Part shown: piece by piece, positions 19,651 to 29,538 of the stretch
Numbering within the stretch: position 1 is the stretch's first letter
Layout: every line of letters begins with the position of its first letter
NCBI GenBank assembly: GCA_026987955.1
Contig: JALSME010000091.1
Span: forward strand, 1-44,418
Direction of reading: 5' to 3'
DNA from: Sulfurospirillum sp.
GTDB lineage: Bacteria > Campylobacterota > Campylobacteria > Campylobacterales > Sulfurospirillaceae
DNA: 44,418 bases
Program-made: the position numbers and the translations under genes
Notes under the pieces: generated by a model
Told to the model about the DNA's origin: nothing
Seen by the model: only the letters and a program-made list of their open reading frames with translations
Database searches by the model: none

Positions 19651-19845
19651 ATGGAAGAGGTTATCATAACTTGTCCATACTGTTGGCAAAGTATAACGCT
19701 CTATCTTGATATAGATATAGGAGATGATAAAATCACGGTTGTAGAAGATTGCAGGGTTTGTTGTCGTCCTATTGAGATTAGCTATAGTTCTGATCATGGT
19801 CAAATAAAAAGTTATAACTATCAGCCAATTGATGGAAATAATTAG
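19651..19845 (+). CDS. CPXCG motif-containing cysteine-rich protein
   Basis: ITCPYCWQSITLYLD...VVEDCRVCCRPIEI. Confidence 0.85.
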   Translation: MEEVIITCPYCWQSITLYLDIDIGDDKITVVEDCRVCCRPIEISYSSDHGQIKSYNYQPIDGNN

Positions 19846-19855
19846 GTATAATAGC

Positions 19856-19935
19856 TCGTCTAAGGGGTGCCCAATACTGGCTGAGAAAAAACCCTAAAAA
19901 ACTGATCCCGGTAATGCGGGCGTAGATATAAGGAA
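19856..19935 (+). promoter_or_regulatory. TPP riboswitch (THI element)
   Basis: aaGGGGTGCCC..tGGCTGAGAaa..ACCC..aCTGATCCcGGTAATGCgGGCGTAGaTA conserved THI-box elements just upstream of thiB. Confidence 0.95.
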
Positions 19936-19941
19936 AATCAC

Positions 19942-20943
19942 ATGAACAAACTACTCAAACTCTGTTTTTACATACTGTTTTTAACAACGATGCTTCAAGC
20001 ACAATCTTCTAAGCCCACTTTGGTCATATATACATACGACTCATTTACTGCTTCTTGGGGTCCTGCACCAAAGATAAAAGATGCTTTTGAGAAAGAGTGC
20101 AATTGTAACTTGAAATTTGTCTCAACTTCAAGTGCGATTGGAACACTAAGAAAAATCCAACTAGAAGGTGCTAATACAAAAGCAGACATACTTTTAGGAC
20201 TAGATAAAAGCTCGGCTGGAATAGCTAGAAAAACGGGTCTTTTTATGGAACATGGGATTGATGCTTCAAAACTTGATTTACCTGTCAAATGGAGTGATAA
20301 AGAGTTTTTGCCATATGATTATGGGTATTTTGCATTTGTTTATGATGCAAATAGAACTAAAAAAGTCCCAAACTCTTTTAAAGAGCTTTTAGAGATGCCT
20401 AAAGATTTTAAAATCATTATTCAAGACCCAAGAAGTTCAACTCCAGGCTTAGGTCTTATGCTTTGGGTCAAAAAAATATATGGCGATAAAGCAGGCGAAT
20501 ACTGGGAAAAACTCTCTCCACATATTTTGACCATCACTAAAGGTTGGAGTGAAGCATATGGACTATTTTTAAAAGGCGAAGCTAACATGGTCCTCTCATA
20601 TACAACTTCTCCTGCCTATCACATCATAGCGGAGAAAAAAAACAACTTTAAAGCTGCAAAATTTAAAGAGGGGCATTATGGACAGATAGAAGTTTCAGCC
20701 ATACTAAAATCCTCAAAAAATAAAAAATTGGCAAAAAAGTTTTTAGAGTTTACTCTTAGTGAAACTTTTGCAGATATTATCCCAACTACAAACTGGTTAT
20801 ACCCTGTTGTAAAGACAAAAAAGGGGCTTCCTGAAGGATTTAAATCCCTATATATACCATCAAAAATGCTTTTAATAGATGATAAAATCATAGAAAAAAA
20901 TAGAAAAAAATACCAAAATGAATGGCTAGATGCTATCAAATAG
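19942..20943 (+). CDS. thiB: thiamine ABC transporter substrate-binding protein
   Basis: LVIYTYDSFTASWGPAPKIKDAFEKEC..DILLGLD, SYTTSPAYH; downstream of TPP riboswitch. Confidence 0.92.
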   Translation: MNKLLKLCFYILFLTTMLQAQSSKPTLVIYTYDSFTASWGPAPKIKDAFEKECNCNLKFVSTSSAIGTLRKIQLEGANTKADILLGLDKSSAGIARKTGLFMEHGIDASKLDLPVKWSDKEFLPYDYGYFAFVYDANRTKKVPNSFKELLEMPKDFKIIIQDPRSSTPGLGLMLWVKKIYGDKAGEYWEKLSPHILTITKGWSEAYGLFLKGEANMVLSYTTSPAYHIIAEKKNNFKAAKFKEGHYGQIEVSAILKSSKNKKLAKKFLEFTLSETFADIIPTTNWLYPVVKTKKGLPEGFKSLYIPSKMLLIDDKIIEKNRKKYQNEWLDAIK

Positions 20944-22564
20944 CATTTGGAGATTTCGCCTCTCAGTATTTCCTGGGGGCGTTATTTCAATTGGACTTTT
21001 ACTTTTAGCTTTTTTAGTTTTTTATACACTTTTTTTAAATTCAGACTATGAAAGTTTTACATCTTCATTAATAACCAACCGAACTATTGGTCTTATTAAA
21101 TTTACGATTTTTCAAGCTCTATTATCAACTATAATTTCAATCATAATTGGAACTATACTAGCTTGGTCACTAGCCCACCAAAGCTCGTTTCGAGGACGAG
21201 ATTATTTAGTTGCACTACTTTCATCTTCTCTTGTGCTGCCAACTCTTATTGTCGTATTTGGAATTATTTCAATTCTTGGCAACAATGGCTGGGTCAACAG
21301 AGCTTTGCTGCACTTCTTTGATTACTCGTTTGAGAATTCAATATATGGTTTAGGCGGAATTTTAATTGCACATGTCTACCTTAATGCTTCATTTGCTACA
21401 AGAAGTCTACTTCATATTTTTGAATCTATACCACAAGAGAGATATAAACTAGCAAAAAGTTTAAATTTTTCAACTTTTAAAAGATTTTTACTAGTAGAGT
21501 ACCCCGCAATAAAACTCTCTTTAAAGAGCATCTCATCTACTATTTTTCTTCTTTGCTTCACATCTTTTGCTATAGTCTTAACACTTGGCGGATCACCTGC
21601 CTACAACACACTAGAAGTTGCAATTTATGAAGCTGTAAGGCTTGATTTTGATATACCTCTTGCTCTTAAACTTGCACTAATTCAACTCTGTATTACCATG
21701 GTTTTAGTTTTCCTATCTGCCAATTTTAAAATTGGTAATTCAAATATAAAGACTCAAGATAGAAAAATACTATGGAAAGAACCAAAAAAACTACAAATTT
21801 TTCAAATTTTTACTATTTTTGTATTTACTCTATTTTTTGTTTTACCTCTTATCTCTATTTTTGTTGATGGTCTATCTGCTGATTTTAGAAAAATTTTAAG
21901 TGATAGTCTTTTTATTAAGTCCTTTTTTACAAGCCTATTTATAGCTACAATCTCAGGTATAATTACAGTTATATTTGCTCTTTTAATAAGTGATACAAGA
22001 AGAAATTTTAATCTTTCTCATAGAATCAAAAAGTCAAAAACCACAAATTTTTTCAACATACTCATTGCATTTTCTGGAAATATTTACTTAGCGATTCCCT
22101 CTTTGATTCTTGGTCTTAGCTTTTTTCTATTGTCTCAAAAATTTCAAGCTCCACTTACAGTCTGGGCGATAGGAGCAGTTTTATGTGCAAATGTACTAAT
22201 GTCACTACCGTTTGCTCTATCTATCATATACCCTCCAATGCAACGCATTGCACAACATTATGACAAGCTATCATTTTCACTAAATCTTACAGGAGCAAGA
22301 AGATGGCTATATTGTGAATGGCCATATCTTAAATCATCTATAGTCTATGTTTTTACTCTCTCTTTTTGTCTTTCACTAGGAGATTTAGGCGTCATTGCAC
22401 TCTTTGGGAGTAACGAAATAACAACTTTACCTTGGTACTTGTATCAACTTATGGGTTCATACCAAACCAAAGATGGAGCTGGAGTTGCTATGATACTTCT
22501 TGTTTTAACACTTAGCATCTTCATACTTTTACCAAAGGTTTTTAAAAATGCTTCAAGTACATAA
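20930..22564 (+). CDS. thiP: thiamine ABC transporter permease
   Basis: 544 aa two-half permease, EWPYLKSSIVYVFTLSFCLSLGDLGVIALFGS. Confidence 0.9.
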   Translation: MLSNSIWRFRLSVFPGGVISIGLLLLAFLVFYTLFLNSDYESFTSSLITNRTIGLIKFTIFQALLSTIISIIIGTILAWSLAHQSSFRGRDYLVALLSSSLVLPTLIVVFGIISILGNNGWVNRALLHFFDYSFENSIYGLGGILIAHVYLNASFATRSLLHIFESIPQERYKLAKSLNFSTFKRFLLVEYPAIKLSLKSISSTIFLLCFTSFAIVLTLGGSPAYNTLEVAIYEAVRLDFDIPLALKLALIQLCITMVLVFLSANFKIGNSNIKTQDRKILWKEPKKLQIFQIFTIFVFTLFFVLPLISIFVDGLSADFRKILSDSLFIKSFFTSLFIATISGIITVIFALLISDTRRNFNLSHRIKKSKTTNFFNILIAFSGNIYLAIPSLILGLSFFLLSQKFQAPLTVWAIGAVLCANVLMSLPFALSIIYPPMQRIAQHYDKLSFSLNLTGARRWLYCEWPYLKSSIVYVFTLSFCLSLGDLGVIALFGSNEITTLPWYLYQLMGSYQTKDGAGVAMILLVLTLSIFILLPKVFKNASST

Positions 22565-23183
22565 TCTGACATATCGTTATGACGAAACTATTTATGATTT
22601 CTCTCTTCATGTAGAAAAAAATGAAATAGTTGGTATTACAGGAGAGAGTGGCAGCGGTAAATCAACCCTATTAGACTTGATAGCGGGTTTTCTGACCCCT
22701 TTAAGTGGGAATATAAGTTTTAAAAATGAGGACATAACTCTTTTAAACACAGAGCATAGACCAATAACAATACTTTTTCAAAAGTACAATACTTTTGAAC
22801 ATCTTAGTGTCATAAAAAATGTTCTTCTTGGAATAGGTACATCTTTAAAAGTCAAGAAACAAGATTTAGATGAAGCAAAGCAAATTTTGAAAGAGGTAGG
22901 ACTAGAAGGCTTTGAAAACAAGATAGCCTCATCTCTCTCAGGAGGGCAAAGCCAAAGGGTTGCGCTTGCTCGTTCACTAATACGAAAAAAGCCCATACTG
23001 CTTCTAGATGAACCGTTTACAGGACTAGACCTGCAAACTAGAATTAAAATGCTAAATCTAGTAAAAAAAATATCGAAAAAGAGAGGACTCTATACAATTA
23101 TGGTTACACATGATATTAATGATTGTGAACTTATTGCCAATAGGGTTTACAATGTAAAAAATGGAAAACTTTGCCTAGTTTAA
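22548..23183 (+). CDS. thiQ: thiamine ABC transporter ATP-binding protein
   Basis: GESGSGKSTLLDLIAGF, LSGGQSQRVALARSLIRKKPILLLDEPF. Confidence 0.92.
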   Translation: MLQVHNLTYRYDETIYDFSLHVEKNEIVGITGESGSGKSTLLDLIAGFLTPLSGNISFKNEDITLLNTEHRPITILFQKYNTFEHLSVIKNVLLGIGTSLKVKKQDLDEAKQILKEVGLEGFENKIASSLSGGQSQRVALARSLIRKKPILLLDEPFTGLDLQTRIKMLNLVKKISKKRGLYTIMVTHDINDCELIANRVYNVKNGKLCLV

Positions 23184-23764
23184 GTTTGTTGGAAAACCAA
23201 GGATTTTCTAATACAAATTACATTTTAAAAACGACTAAAAAAAACTATATCATAAAAGTATTTGGTGCCCATTGTATTGATAGAAATATGGAGTTTAATA
23301 TTGCCTTTGAAGCATATAAAAAGGGAATAGGATCCAAACCTATTTACTATGACGAATCATTTATGATTTGTGAGTTTATTGAAGGTGTTCACAAGACTAA
23401 ACTAAAGAAACTAGATATTAAAAATATTGCTCTACTTTTAAAAAGACTGCATGGAATCAAGATTAATAAAAGAGTTTTTAATAGAAAAAAAGACCATGTA
23501 CTTTGCCATCATGATTTAAATCCTAAGAACTTTATATTTTCAGATAGTATAAAGCTGATTGATTGGGAATATGCAAGGTACAATGACCCATATTTTGACC
23601 TCGCAACTGTTGTAGTAGAATTTAAATTAAATAAAACCAAAGAGAAATGGTTACTAGAATACTATTTTAAAAATCCATATATTATAAATAAAAAAAAGCT
23701 ATATTTTTTTAAAAAAAGTTATATCAAACTTCGCAAACAATGGTTTAAGAATATTGAAATTTAG
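23171..23764 (+). CDS. APH/choline kinase family phosphotransferase, probable thiamine kinase
   Basis: TTG start overlapping thiQ end; LCHHDLNPKNFIFSDSIKLIDWEYARYNDPYFDLATV kinase catalytic motifs. Confidence 0.75.
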   Translation: MPSLSLLENQGFSNTNYILKTTKKNYIIKVFGAHCIDRNMEFNIAFEAYKKGIGSKPIYYDESFMICEFIEGVHKTKLKKLDIKNIALLLKRLHGIKINKRVFNRKKDHVLCHHDLNPKNFIFSDSIKLIDWEYARYNDPYFDLATVVVEFKLNKTKEKWLLEYYFKNPYIINKKKLYFFKKSYIKLRKQWFKNIEI

Positions 23765-23801
23765 ATAGACACATATTATGTAGTAAGATTTACCAAAGTA
23801 A

Positions 23802-23886
23802 TGGTGCGGATGAGAAGACTCGAACTTCCACGCCGTGAAGCACCAGATCCTAAGTCTGGCGTGTCTACCAATTCCACCACATCCGC
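23802..23886 (-). tRNA. tRNA-Leu (anticodon TAG)
   Basis: gcggatg..catccgcACCA on minus strand, long variable arm, anticodon loop ctTAGga. Confidence 0.93.
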
Positions 23887-23999
23887 ACAACAATTAAAAG
23901 ATATCTCAAGCAGTCAAAGGTAGTAAAGTCTCGACAAAGTCGAAGCTTTAGTGACTGAAAAGCTGATGGATTTTGTTCATCAGTTTTGAGACAGTAAAA

Positions 24000-24076
<77 letters not shown>

Positions 24077-24086
24077 ACATAAAAAA

Positions 24087-24163
24087 TGGTGCGCCCGACA
24101 GGAGTCGAACCTACAACCTACGGATCCGAAGTCCGTTGCTCTATCCAATTGAGCTACGGGCGC
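24087..24163 (-). tRNA. tRNA-Arg (anticodon TCG)
   Basis: gcgcccg..cgggcgcACCA, loop ctTCGga. Confidence 0.93.
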
Positions 24164-24179
24164 AAACCCGAACAAATCA

Positions 24180-24257
24180 TGGGGTAAGTGATGGGAATCG
24201 AACCCACGGCCCTCAGAACCACAACCTGATGCTCTAACCAACTGAGCTACACCTACC
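24180..24257 (-). tRNA. tRNA-His (anticodon GTG)
   Basis: Extra G-1 opposite C73, gtaggtg..cacttac, loop ttGTGgt. Confidence 0.93.
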
Positions 24258-24270
24258 GTGTAAATAAAAA

Positions 24271-24348
24271 TGGTCGGGGCGAAAGGATTCGAACCTTCGG
24301 CCCCCTGGTCCCAAACCAGGTGCGCTAACCAGACTGCGCTACGCCCCG
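24271..24348 (-). tRNA. tRNA-Pro (anticodon TGG)
   Basis: cggggcg..cgccccgACCA, loop ttTGGga. Confidence 0.93.
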
Positions 24349-24459
24349 AGCCTTCAAAACAAAAGATTTACCTTTCGTATTTAAGGCTGAAATTTTACCC
24401 AAATAAAGTCTATTTGTCAAGTGTTTATGCTATTTATTGGAATTTTCTACTCTCTAAAT

Positions 24460-25032
24460 TTATCTGTCTAGTATATCTACTATTGTTTTAGGCAAAAGTT
24501 TATACTCCAAATTATGTATTTTTTCTTCAAACTCTTCCAAGCTCATACCATCTTTTTGAAAGCACTCTTGTGCAATAATTTCACCACCATCAAGCTCTTC
24601 ACTCACATAGTGAACACTTATACCACCTACTTTCATCGTAGAATTATAACTATTTATTATTGCATTTGCACCTTTAAAAAGTGGGAGCAATGATGGATGA
24701 AGATTGATAGCATTAACATTTTTAGTAAACTCTGGAGTTAAAATTCTCATAAATCCTGCTAAAACAACAAGATCTACTTCACTATCTTTAATAATATTTA
24801 CAATTTTTCTATCAAAATTTTCTCTACTTGAAAAGTCAGTATGTGAAACTATAGTAGTATCTAGCCCATATTTTTTTGCTCTTTGTATGCCATATGCATC
24901 TTTTTTATTACATATCAAGCATGCTACTTCAATTTTACATGTTTCAAATGTTTTACCATGAACATTTTCTAAAATTTTTTCTAGGTTTGAGCCAGATCCA
25001 CTAAAAAGAACTGCTATTTTTTTTACAACCAC
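24460..25032 (-). CDS. purN: phosphoribosylglycinamide formyltransferase
   Basis: KIAVLFSGSGSNLEKILE, INLHPSLLPLFKGANA, GGISVHYVSEELDGGEIIAQ. Confidence 0.93.
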   Translation of the reverse strand: MVVKKIAVLFSGSGSNLEKILENVHGKTFETCKIEVACLICNKKDAYGIQRAKKYGLDTTIVSHTDFSSRENFDRKIVNIIKDSEVDLVVLAGFMRILTPEFTKNVNAINLHPSLLPLFKGANAIINSYNSTMKVGGISVHYVSEELDGGEIIAQECFQKDGMSLEEFEEKIHNLEYKLLPKTIVDILDR

Positions 25033-26420
25033 TTTATTCCTTCATATAGATCTTCTGGACTAATACCAAAACTAGCACATTTGCACTCATTTGCTACTTT
25101 TGCATGTGCTATAGATGCACTAATTGCAGCATCTAATATGCTGTAGTTTTGAGCTATCAATGCTCCTATCATACCTGCTAGCACATCTCCACTTCCACCT
25201 TTTGCTAGCTTAGAAGAGCCTAATGAGTTGACATATAAAGTGGTATCTTTTATTATAATAGTATTCGCGCCTTTTAAAACTAAGACTACATTAGGATATT
25301 TTTTAGAAAACTCTCTTGCCCACTTAAATCTACTTGATTGAACTTCACTAACATCTATATCTGCAATATTCAAAATTTTTAAAAGTGAAGCAAACTCTTT
25401 AGGGTGTGGGGTAATAACAACTTCATTTTTACTCTCTAAAATCTCTTTTATAATTTTATGGTGCAACAAATCTGCATCAACAACTAAAGGTTTTTCATGT
25501 AAAAGTAGAAAGTTTCTTAATTTTTCATCTCCATATATATTGCCAAGTCCCATTCCAGCAACTACAACTGAAAAATTTGATGGAAGCACTTCACTACTCA
25601 TAATACTATATGGTATATTGTTTCTGTTTTTACCAACTAGACTAACAAGTCCTGCACCAAAATTAAAAGATGAAATTGCACTTATTCTGCTTGCTCCCTC
25701 TTTATGCCCACAAATAACTACAACATGACCAAAATCACCCTTATTGGCTTTTTGTTTCTCCCTAAAGGGCAGTTTTACATCTGAGTCTTCAAGCAAAAAA
25801 CTGTTTGACTTTGTTTCATAATTCTCTCTACTTACACCTAGATTTGCAACTTTTATTTTTCCTACAAAGTCTTTTGCATTATCACTAAATAGAGACTCTT
25901 TTAATGCACCCATTGTAACTGTAATATCTGCTATAAAACATACATTTCTGACTTTACCCTCATAATCAATGCCTGTAGGAACATCGCAAGAGATTTTTTT
26001 TGCTTTTTTTTCATTCAACTGCTGGATAATTAAAGAGATATTTTCACTCAAATCCCTTTGTAAACCAGAACCAAATATTGCATCTACATAGACATCAGCA
26101 TCTATAATACTTGTAACAACTTTTACATGTAGAGCCCTAAGCCTTTTAAGCTGTAATTCTGCCATTTTTGACTTAACACCAATTGGAATATAAACAGACA
26201 CATCTAGCTCTTTTACGAGTATTCTAGCAGCCGTTATACCATCTGCCCCATTGTTGCCAGGGCCACACACAAAAAGAACTTTTTGCCCTTTATTCGTCTG
26301 TTTTCTTACCTCATTTGCAAGTGCAATTGAAGCCTGCTCCATCAAAATATCTTCACTTAAGTGTAGCTTATCATAGCACCTCTTGTCTAGGCTTTTAACC
26401 TCTTCAAAAATTTTCTGCAT
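25023..26420 (-). CDS. nnr: bifunctional NAD(P)H-hydrate epimerase / ADP(ATP)-dependent NAD(P)H-hydrate dehydratase
   Basis: FVCGPGNNGADGITAARIL, SCDVPTGIDYEG, VVITPHPKEFASLL, KGGSGDVLAGMIGALIAQ. Confidence 0.92.
   Translation of the reverse strand: MQKIFEEVKSLDKRCYDKLHLSEDILMEQASIALANEVRKQTNKGQKVLFVCGPGNNGADGITAARILVKELDVSVYIPIGVKSKMAELQLKRLRALHVKVVTSIIDADVYVDAIFGSGLQRDLSENISLIIQQLNEKKAKKISCDVPTGIDYEGKVRNVCFIADITVTMGALKESLFSDNAKDFVGKIKVANLGVSRENYETKSNSFLLEDSDVKLPFREKQKANKGDFGHVVVICGHKEGASRISAISSFNFGAGLVSLVGKNRNNIPYSIMSSEVLPSNFSVVVAGMGLGNIYGDEKLRNFLLLHEKPLVVDADLLHHKIIKEILESKNEVVITPHPKEFASLLKILNIADIDVSEVQSSRFKWAREFSKKYPNVVLVLKGANTIIIKDTTLYVNSLGSSKLAKGGSGDVLAGMIGALIAQNYSILDAAISASIAHAKVANECKCASFGISPEDLYEGIKWL
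26124..26134. repeat. iterated palindrome, half-copy TACATGTAGAG
   Basis: ttTACATGTAGAGccc; encodes ALHVK. Confidence 0.8.
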
Positions 26421-27922
26421 TACCTTCTCCTAAAACTCAGTGCTTCCAAAATGTGCTCTTTATATATTTTTTTACTCTGTGCTAAATCTGCTATTGTTCT
26501 TGAAATTGACTCTATTTTATGTAGACTTCTATGGTTGAGTCCAAACTGTGAAGAAGCTTTTTCAAGAAGTGTTTTTGCCTCTTCGCTAAGCTGTAGTACC
26601 TCAGCTAGCTCCTTCTCGCTAAGCTTAGCATTTAACTCTTTTTGCCCACGCTTTTTTTGAAATACAAAAGCTTGAAGAACATCGTCAAACATCTGTGATG
26701 AACTTTTTTTACTACTTGTCTCAAGTTCTTCACTCATTTGTAAAAATATATCAATTCTATCCATAAGTGGTTCTGAAATTCTACTCTTATATCGTTTTAT
26801 CTCTAGTTCATTACACCTGCACTCTTTTCTCAAAGAGAGCAAGTTCCCACAAGGACAAGGGTTTTGAGCAGCAGTAAAAAGAAATTTTGTTTCGTACTTG
26901 ATTTTTGAATTAACTCTTGAAATTAAAATTTGATTATCTTCTAGTGGCTCACGAAGGGCCTCTAAAACTGACTTTGAAAAATGAGGAAATTCATCGAAAA
27001 AAAGTATGCCATTGTGAGCTAATGCACACTCTCCAGCCATAGACTTACTACTACCTCCACCAAAAATACTAGGCTTAGAGGAGCTATGATGTGGACTCCT
27101 AAAGGCTCTTTTTGCATCCAATTCTCTATCCTCGCCACTCATACAGCTATATGCATTTGACTCTAGCATCTCTCTCATACTCATCGGGGGAAGTATATGC
27201 CTAAGTCTTTTTATACTCATGCTTTTGCCACAACCAGGACTTCCCTCAAGAAGTATATTATGCATGCCTGCAGCACTAATAACCATAGCTCTTTTTACTC
27301 TATCTTGTCCTTTAACATCAGAAAAATCTAGCTCAAACTCTTTTTCATAAAAATATTTTTCACCCTCTATTTCTATCATATTTTTATAAGAAAACAGCTC
27401 TACATGTAGAGCCTTTTTATCGCTTTTTATAAGCTCTATTGCATCTTCTAAGTTTCTTACACCATAAGCTTCGACATTTGGTATTTGGTTGATTTTTTGA
27501 ACTATGGATTTTGGGACTATTGTTTTAAGTGACTTATTTTGAGAAGCTAACGAGAGTAAAATAGGAAATATCGATACTGTAGATTTTACATCACCATCAA
27601 GACCAAGCTCTCCAAAGATGTAAAATTCGTCACAAGTGAAGCTCTCTTTTTGCATATATAGCAAAAGTGCAATTCCTAAATCAAAATGACTTCCCTCTTT
27701 TTTGAGATCACTTGGTGACATACTAACAGTAATTTTTTGTGCTGGAAACTTGTATTTAACATGAGTAAGAGCTGATTTGATTCGCTCTTTTGATTCTTGA
27801 ATAGACTGATTTGTCATACCTACGATAGAAAACCCAGGAAGTGCCCTCACAAAAGCAGACTCTACATCTACTTTAAAGGCTCGATTATCGCAAAGAGTTG
27901 CACAGAGAAACTTTTTACTCAA
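26420..27922 (-). CDS. YifB/ComM family Mg-chelatase-like AAA ATPase
   Basis: FSIVGMTNQSIQESKERIKSAL, LEGSPGCGKSMSIKRLRHILPP, FRSPHHSSSKPSIFGGG, ILFFDEFPHF. Confidence 0.92.
   Translation of the reverse strand: MSKKFLCATLCDNRAFKVDVESAFVRALPGFSIVGMTNQSIQESKERIKSALTHVKYKFPAQKITVSMSPSDLKKEGSHFDLGIALLLYMQKESFTCDEFYIFGELGLDGDVKSTVSIFPILLSLASQNKSLKTIVPKSIVQKINQIPNVEAYGVRNLEDAIELIKSDKKALHVELFSYKNMIEIEGEKYFYEKEFELDFSDVKGQDRVKRAMVISAAGMHNILLEGSPGCGKSMSIKRLRHILPPMSMREMLESNAYSCMSGEDRELDAKRAFRSPHHSSSKPSIFGGGSSKSMAGECALAHNGILFFDEFPHFSKSVLEALREPLEDNQILISRVNSKIKYETKFLFTAAQNPCPCGNLLSLRKECRCNELEIKRYKSRISEPLMDRIDIFLQMSEELETSSKKSSSQMFDDVLQAFVFQKKRGQKELNAKLSEKELAEVLQLSEEAKTLLEKASSQFGLNHRSLHKIESISRTIADLAQSKKIYKEHILEALSFRRR
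27397..27412. repeat. iterated palindrome, perfect GCTCTACATGTAGAGC
   Basis: 16-bp perfect palindrome inside the YifB/ComM-like gene; encodes ALHVEL. Confidence 0.9.
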
Positions 27923-27923
27923 A

Positions 27924-28439
27924 TCATTTTCCCTCTTTTAGCTTCTTTTTCCACTCTTTTTCAAATTTTTTACGCTTTAAGTAAGAAAGTTTTTCTATAA
28001 ATAGATGCCCATTAAGATGGTCTAATTCGTGCTGAAAAGCAATTGCCATTATGCCTTCAAGCTCCTCTTCAATCATTATGCCATCTCTGTTGTAGTATCT
28101 AACTTTTATTTTCTCTTTTCTTTCTATCTCTTCATAAACAGTTGGAACACTCAAACACCCCTCTTGATATGTTATGCTTCCCTCTGCTTCAAGAATAACA
28201 GGGTTAATAATTTCAAATAGATTCTCATGATTTTGCTCACCATCTTCATCTGTGAGGTTTATTATAAGAACATTTTTATCTACACCTATCTGAATTGCAG
28301 CAAGTCCTATACCTTCATTGGCATACATTGTATCTTTCATATCTTCAAGTAAGCAGTGAAGTTCCTTATTAAAATCTACTACATCTTTAGACTTTACTCT
28401 TAACCTTTTATTGGGATATACAAGTACATCACGAATCAT
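27924..28439 (-). CDS. def: peptide deformylase
   Basis: NEGIGLAAIQIGV, EGCLSVP, FQHELDHLNG; start placed at MIRDVLVYPN, internal to the 180-aa ORF. Confidence 0.92.
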   Translation of the reverse strand: MIRDVLVYPNKRLRVKSKDVVDFNKELHCLLEDMKDTMYANEGIGLAAIQIGVDKNVLIINLTDEDGEQNHENLFEIINPVILEAEGSITYQEGCLSVPTVYEEIERKEKIKVRYYNRDGIMIEEELEGIMAIAFQHELDHLNGHLFIEKLSYLKRKKFEKEWKKKLKEGK

Positions 28440-29517
28440 TTTCTTCCTTTGAACTATCTTCTTCATCTAATTCACAAACTATATAGGGTTCTAGTCTTTT
28501 TCCTGTCTTAGGCAGAGAGTCTAATGCTACAGAAACAAGTAGTTCTGTCGTATGATTTGGAGAGATAGGGACAATTGCAAGTTCAATATCTGTATCAACC
28601 TCCATATCACCTATAAAAAAGTTTGTTAGATAGATAAGATCACTAATACGCTCACATGCCTTCTTAGCACTATTTATATCTGTATGTCTCATCAGCATAC
28701 CAAAAACACCCTCACCGTAGTGTGCAACGACATCACTTCTTCTTGATGTTTTAAGGAGGAGTTTTGCAATATTTCTTGTCAAAATCATTCTATCTTTTTG
28801 GTTTATAATCTTATTTAAAATGGCATCTTTAATTTTAACTAAAACAAGTGTACTTCTGTGTCTAAACTGCTCGATAGACTTACACTCATTTGCAATAGAC
28901 TGAAGAAGGTATCTTCTATTATATACTCCAAATCTAGAATCAAATACAGCTTTGCTCTCTATCTCTTTCAAAATTGAACCGGTCTTTTCATAGTGTACTT
29001 TTAAAGTGGTCATCTGCTTTTCCATCAAACCTGAGAGTTTCTTTAAGTCCTCATTTAACGCAGAAGCTATACTAGTTACTGAAAGTTGTGCAGAACTTAC
29101 TTCAAGTTCTGCAGTTCTTTTTTTAAGTATCTCTTTCATAACATTGATGTTTTTGTAAACTGTTGAAACCACTTTCATGATACTCTTTATCTGCCCAAAT
29201 CCCTCTTTAACTTCCATCTCCATCTTAGCTCTATGCTCATCTTCATTGACACTCTCAGCTTCAAGCAAATCATTGATACGCTTTTTAAAAGAGAGTGGCT
29301 TGTTATCTAGTAGTTTTTCAAAATATATTTGAAAGTTATTGGGAGTAGGAGGGATGTTTTCATCCATAAGGACTTTAAGTACATATAGGGAGAATTTTTC
29401 TAGTTCACTATTGGAATTTTGAGATTTCGAAGTATCTATATTAGAACTACTTGCCTCTTCTTTTGTGCGTCTTCCAAGACCACTTTGAATCTTGTTCTTA
29501 TCTAAACGAACCATCAC
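28429..29517 (-). CDS. GGDEF-like domain protein with degenerate active-site motif
   Basis: DSRFGVYNRRYLLQSIANE and AHYGEGVFGML where GGDEF is expected. Confidence 0.8.
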   Translation of the reverse strand: MMVRLDKNKIQSGLGRRTKEEASSSNIDTSKSQNSNSELEKFSLYVLKVLMDENIPPTPNNFQIYFEKLLDNKPLSFKKRINDLLEAESVNEDEHRAKMEMEVKEGFGQIKSIMKVVSTVYKNINVMKEILKKRTAELEVSSAQLSVTSIASALNEDLKKLSGLMEKQMTTLKVHYEKTGSILKEIESKAVFDSRFGVYNRRYLLQSIANECKSIEQFRHRSTLVLVKIKDAILNKIINQKDRMILTRNIAKLLLKTSRRSDVVAHYGEGVFGMLMRHTDINSAKKACERISDLIYLTNFFIGDMEVDTDIELAIVPISPNHTTELLVSVALDSLPKTGKRLEPYIVCELDEEDSSKEENDS

Positions 29518-29538
29518 TACTCTCCCTAAAATTGTACT

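Noticed and set aside
22608-22620. LHVE in ThiQ (cttcatgtagaa) as another palindrome copy
   Set aside because: DNA word differs from the core (TTCATGTA, not TACATGTA); excluded from the count.
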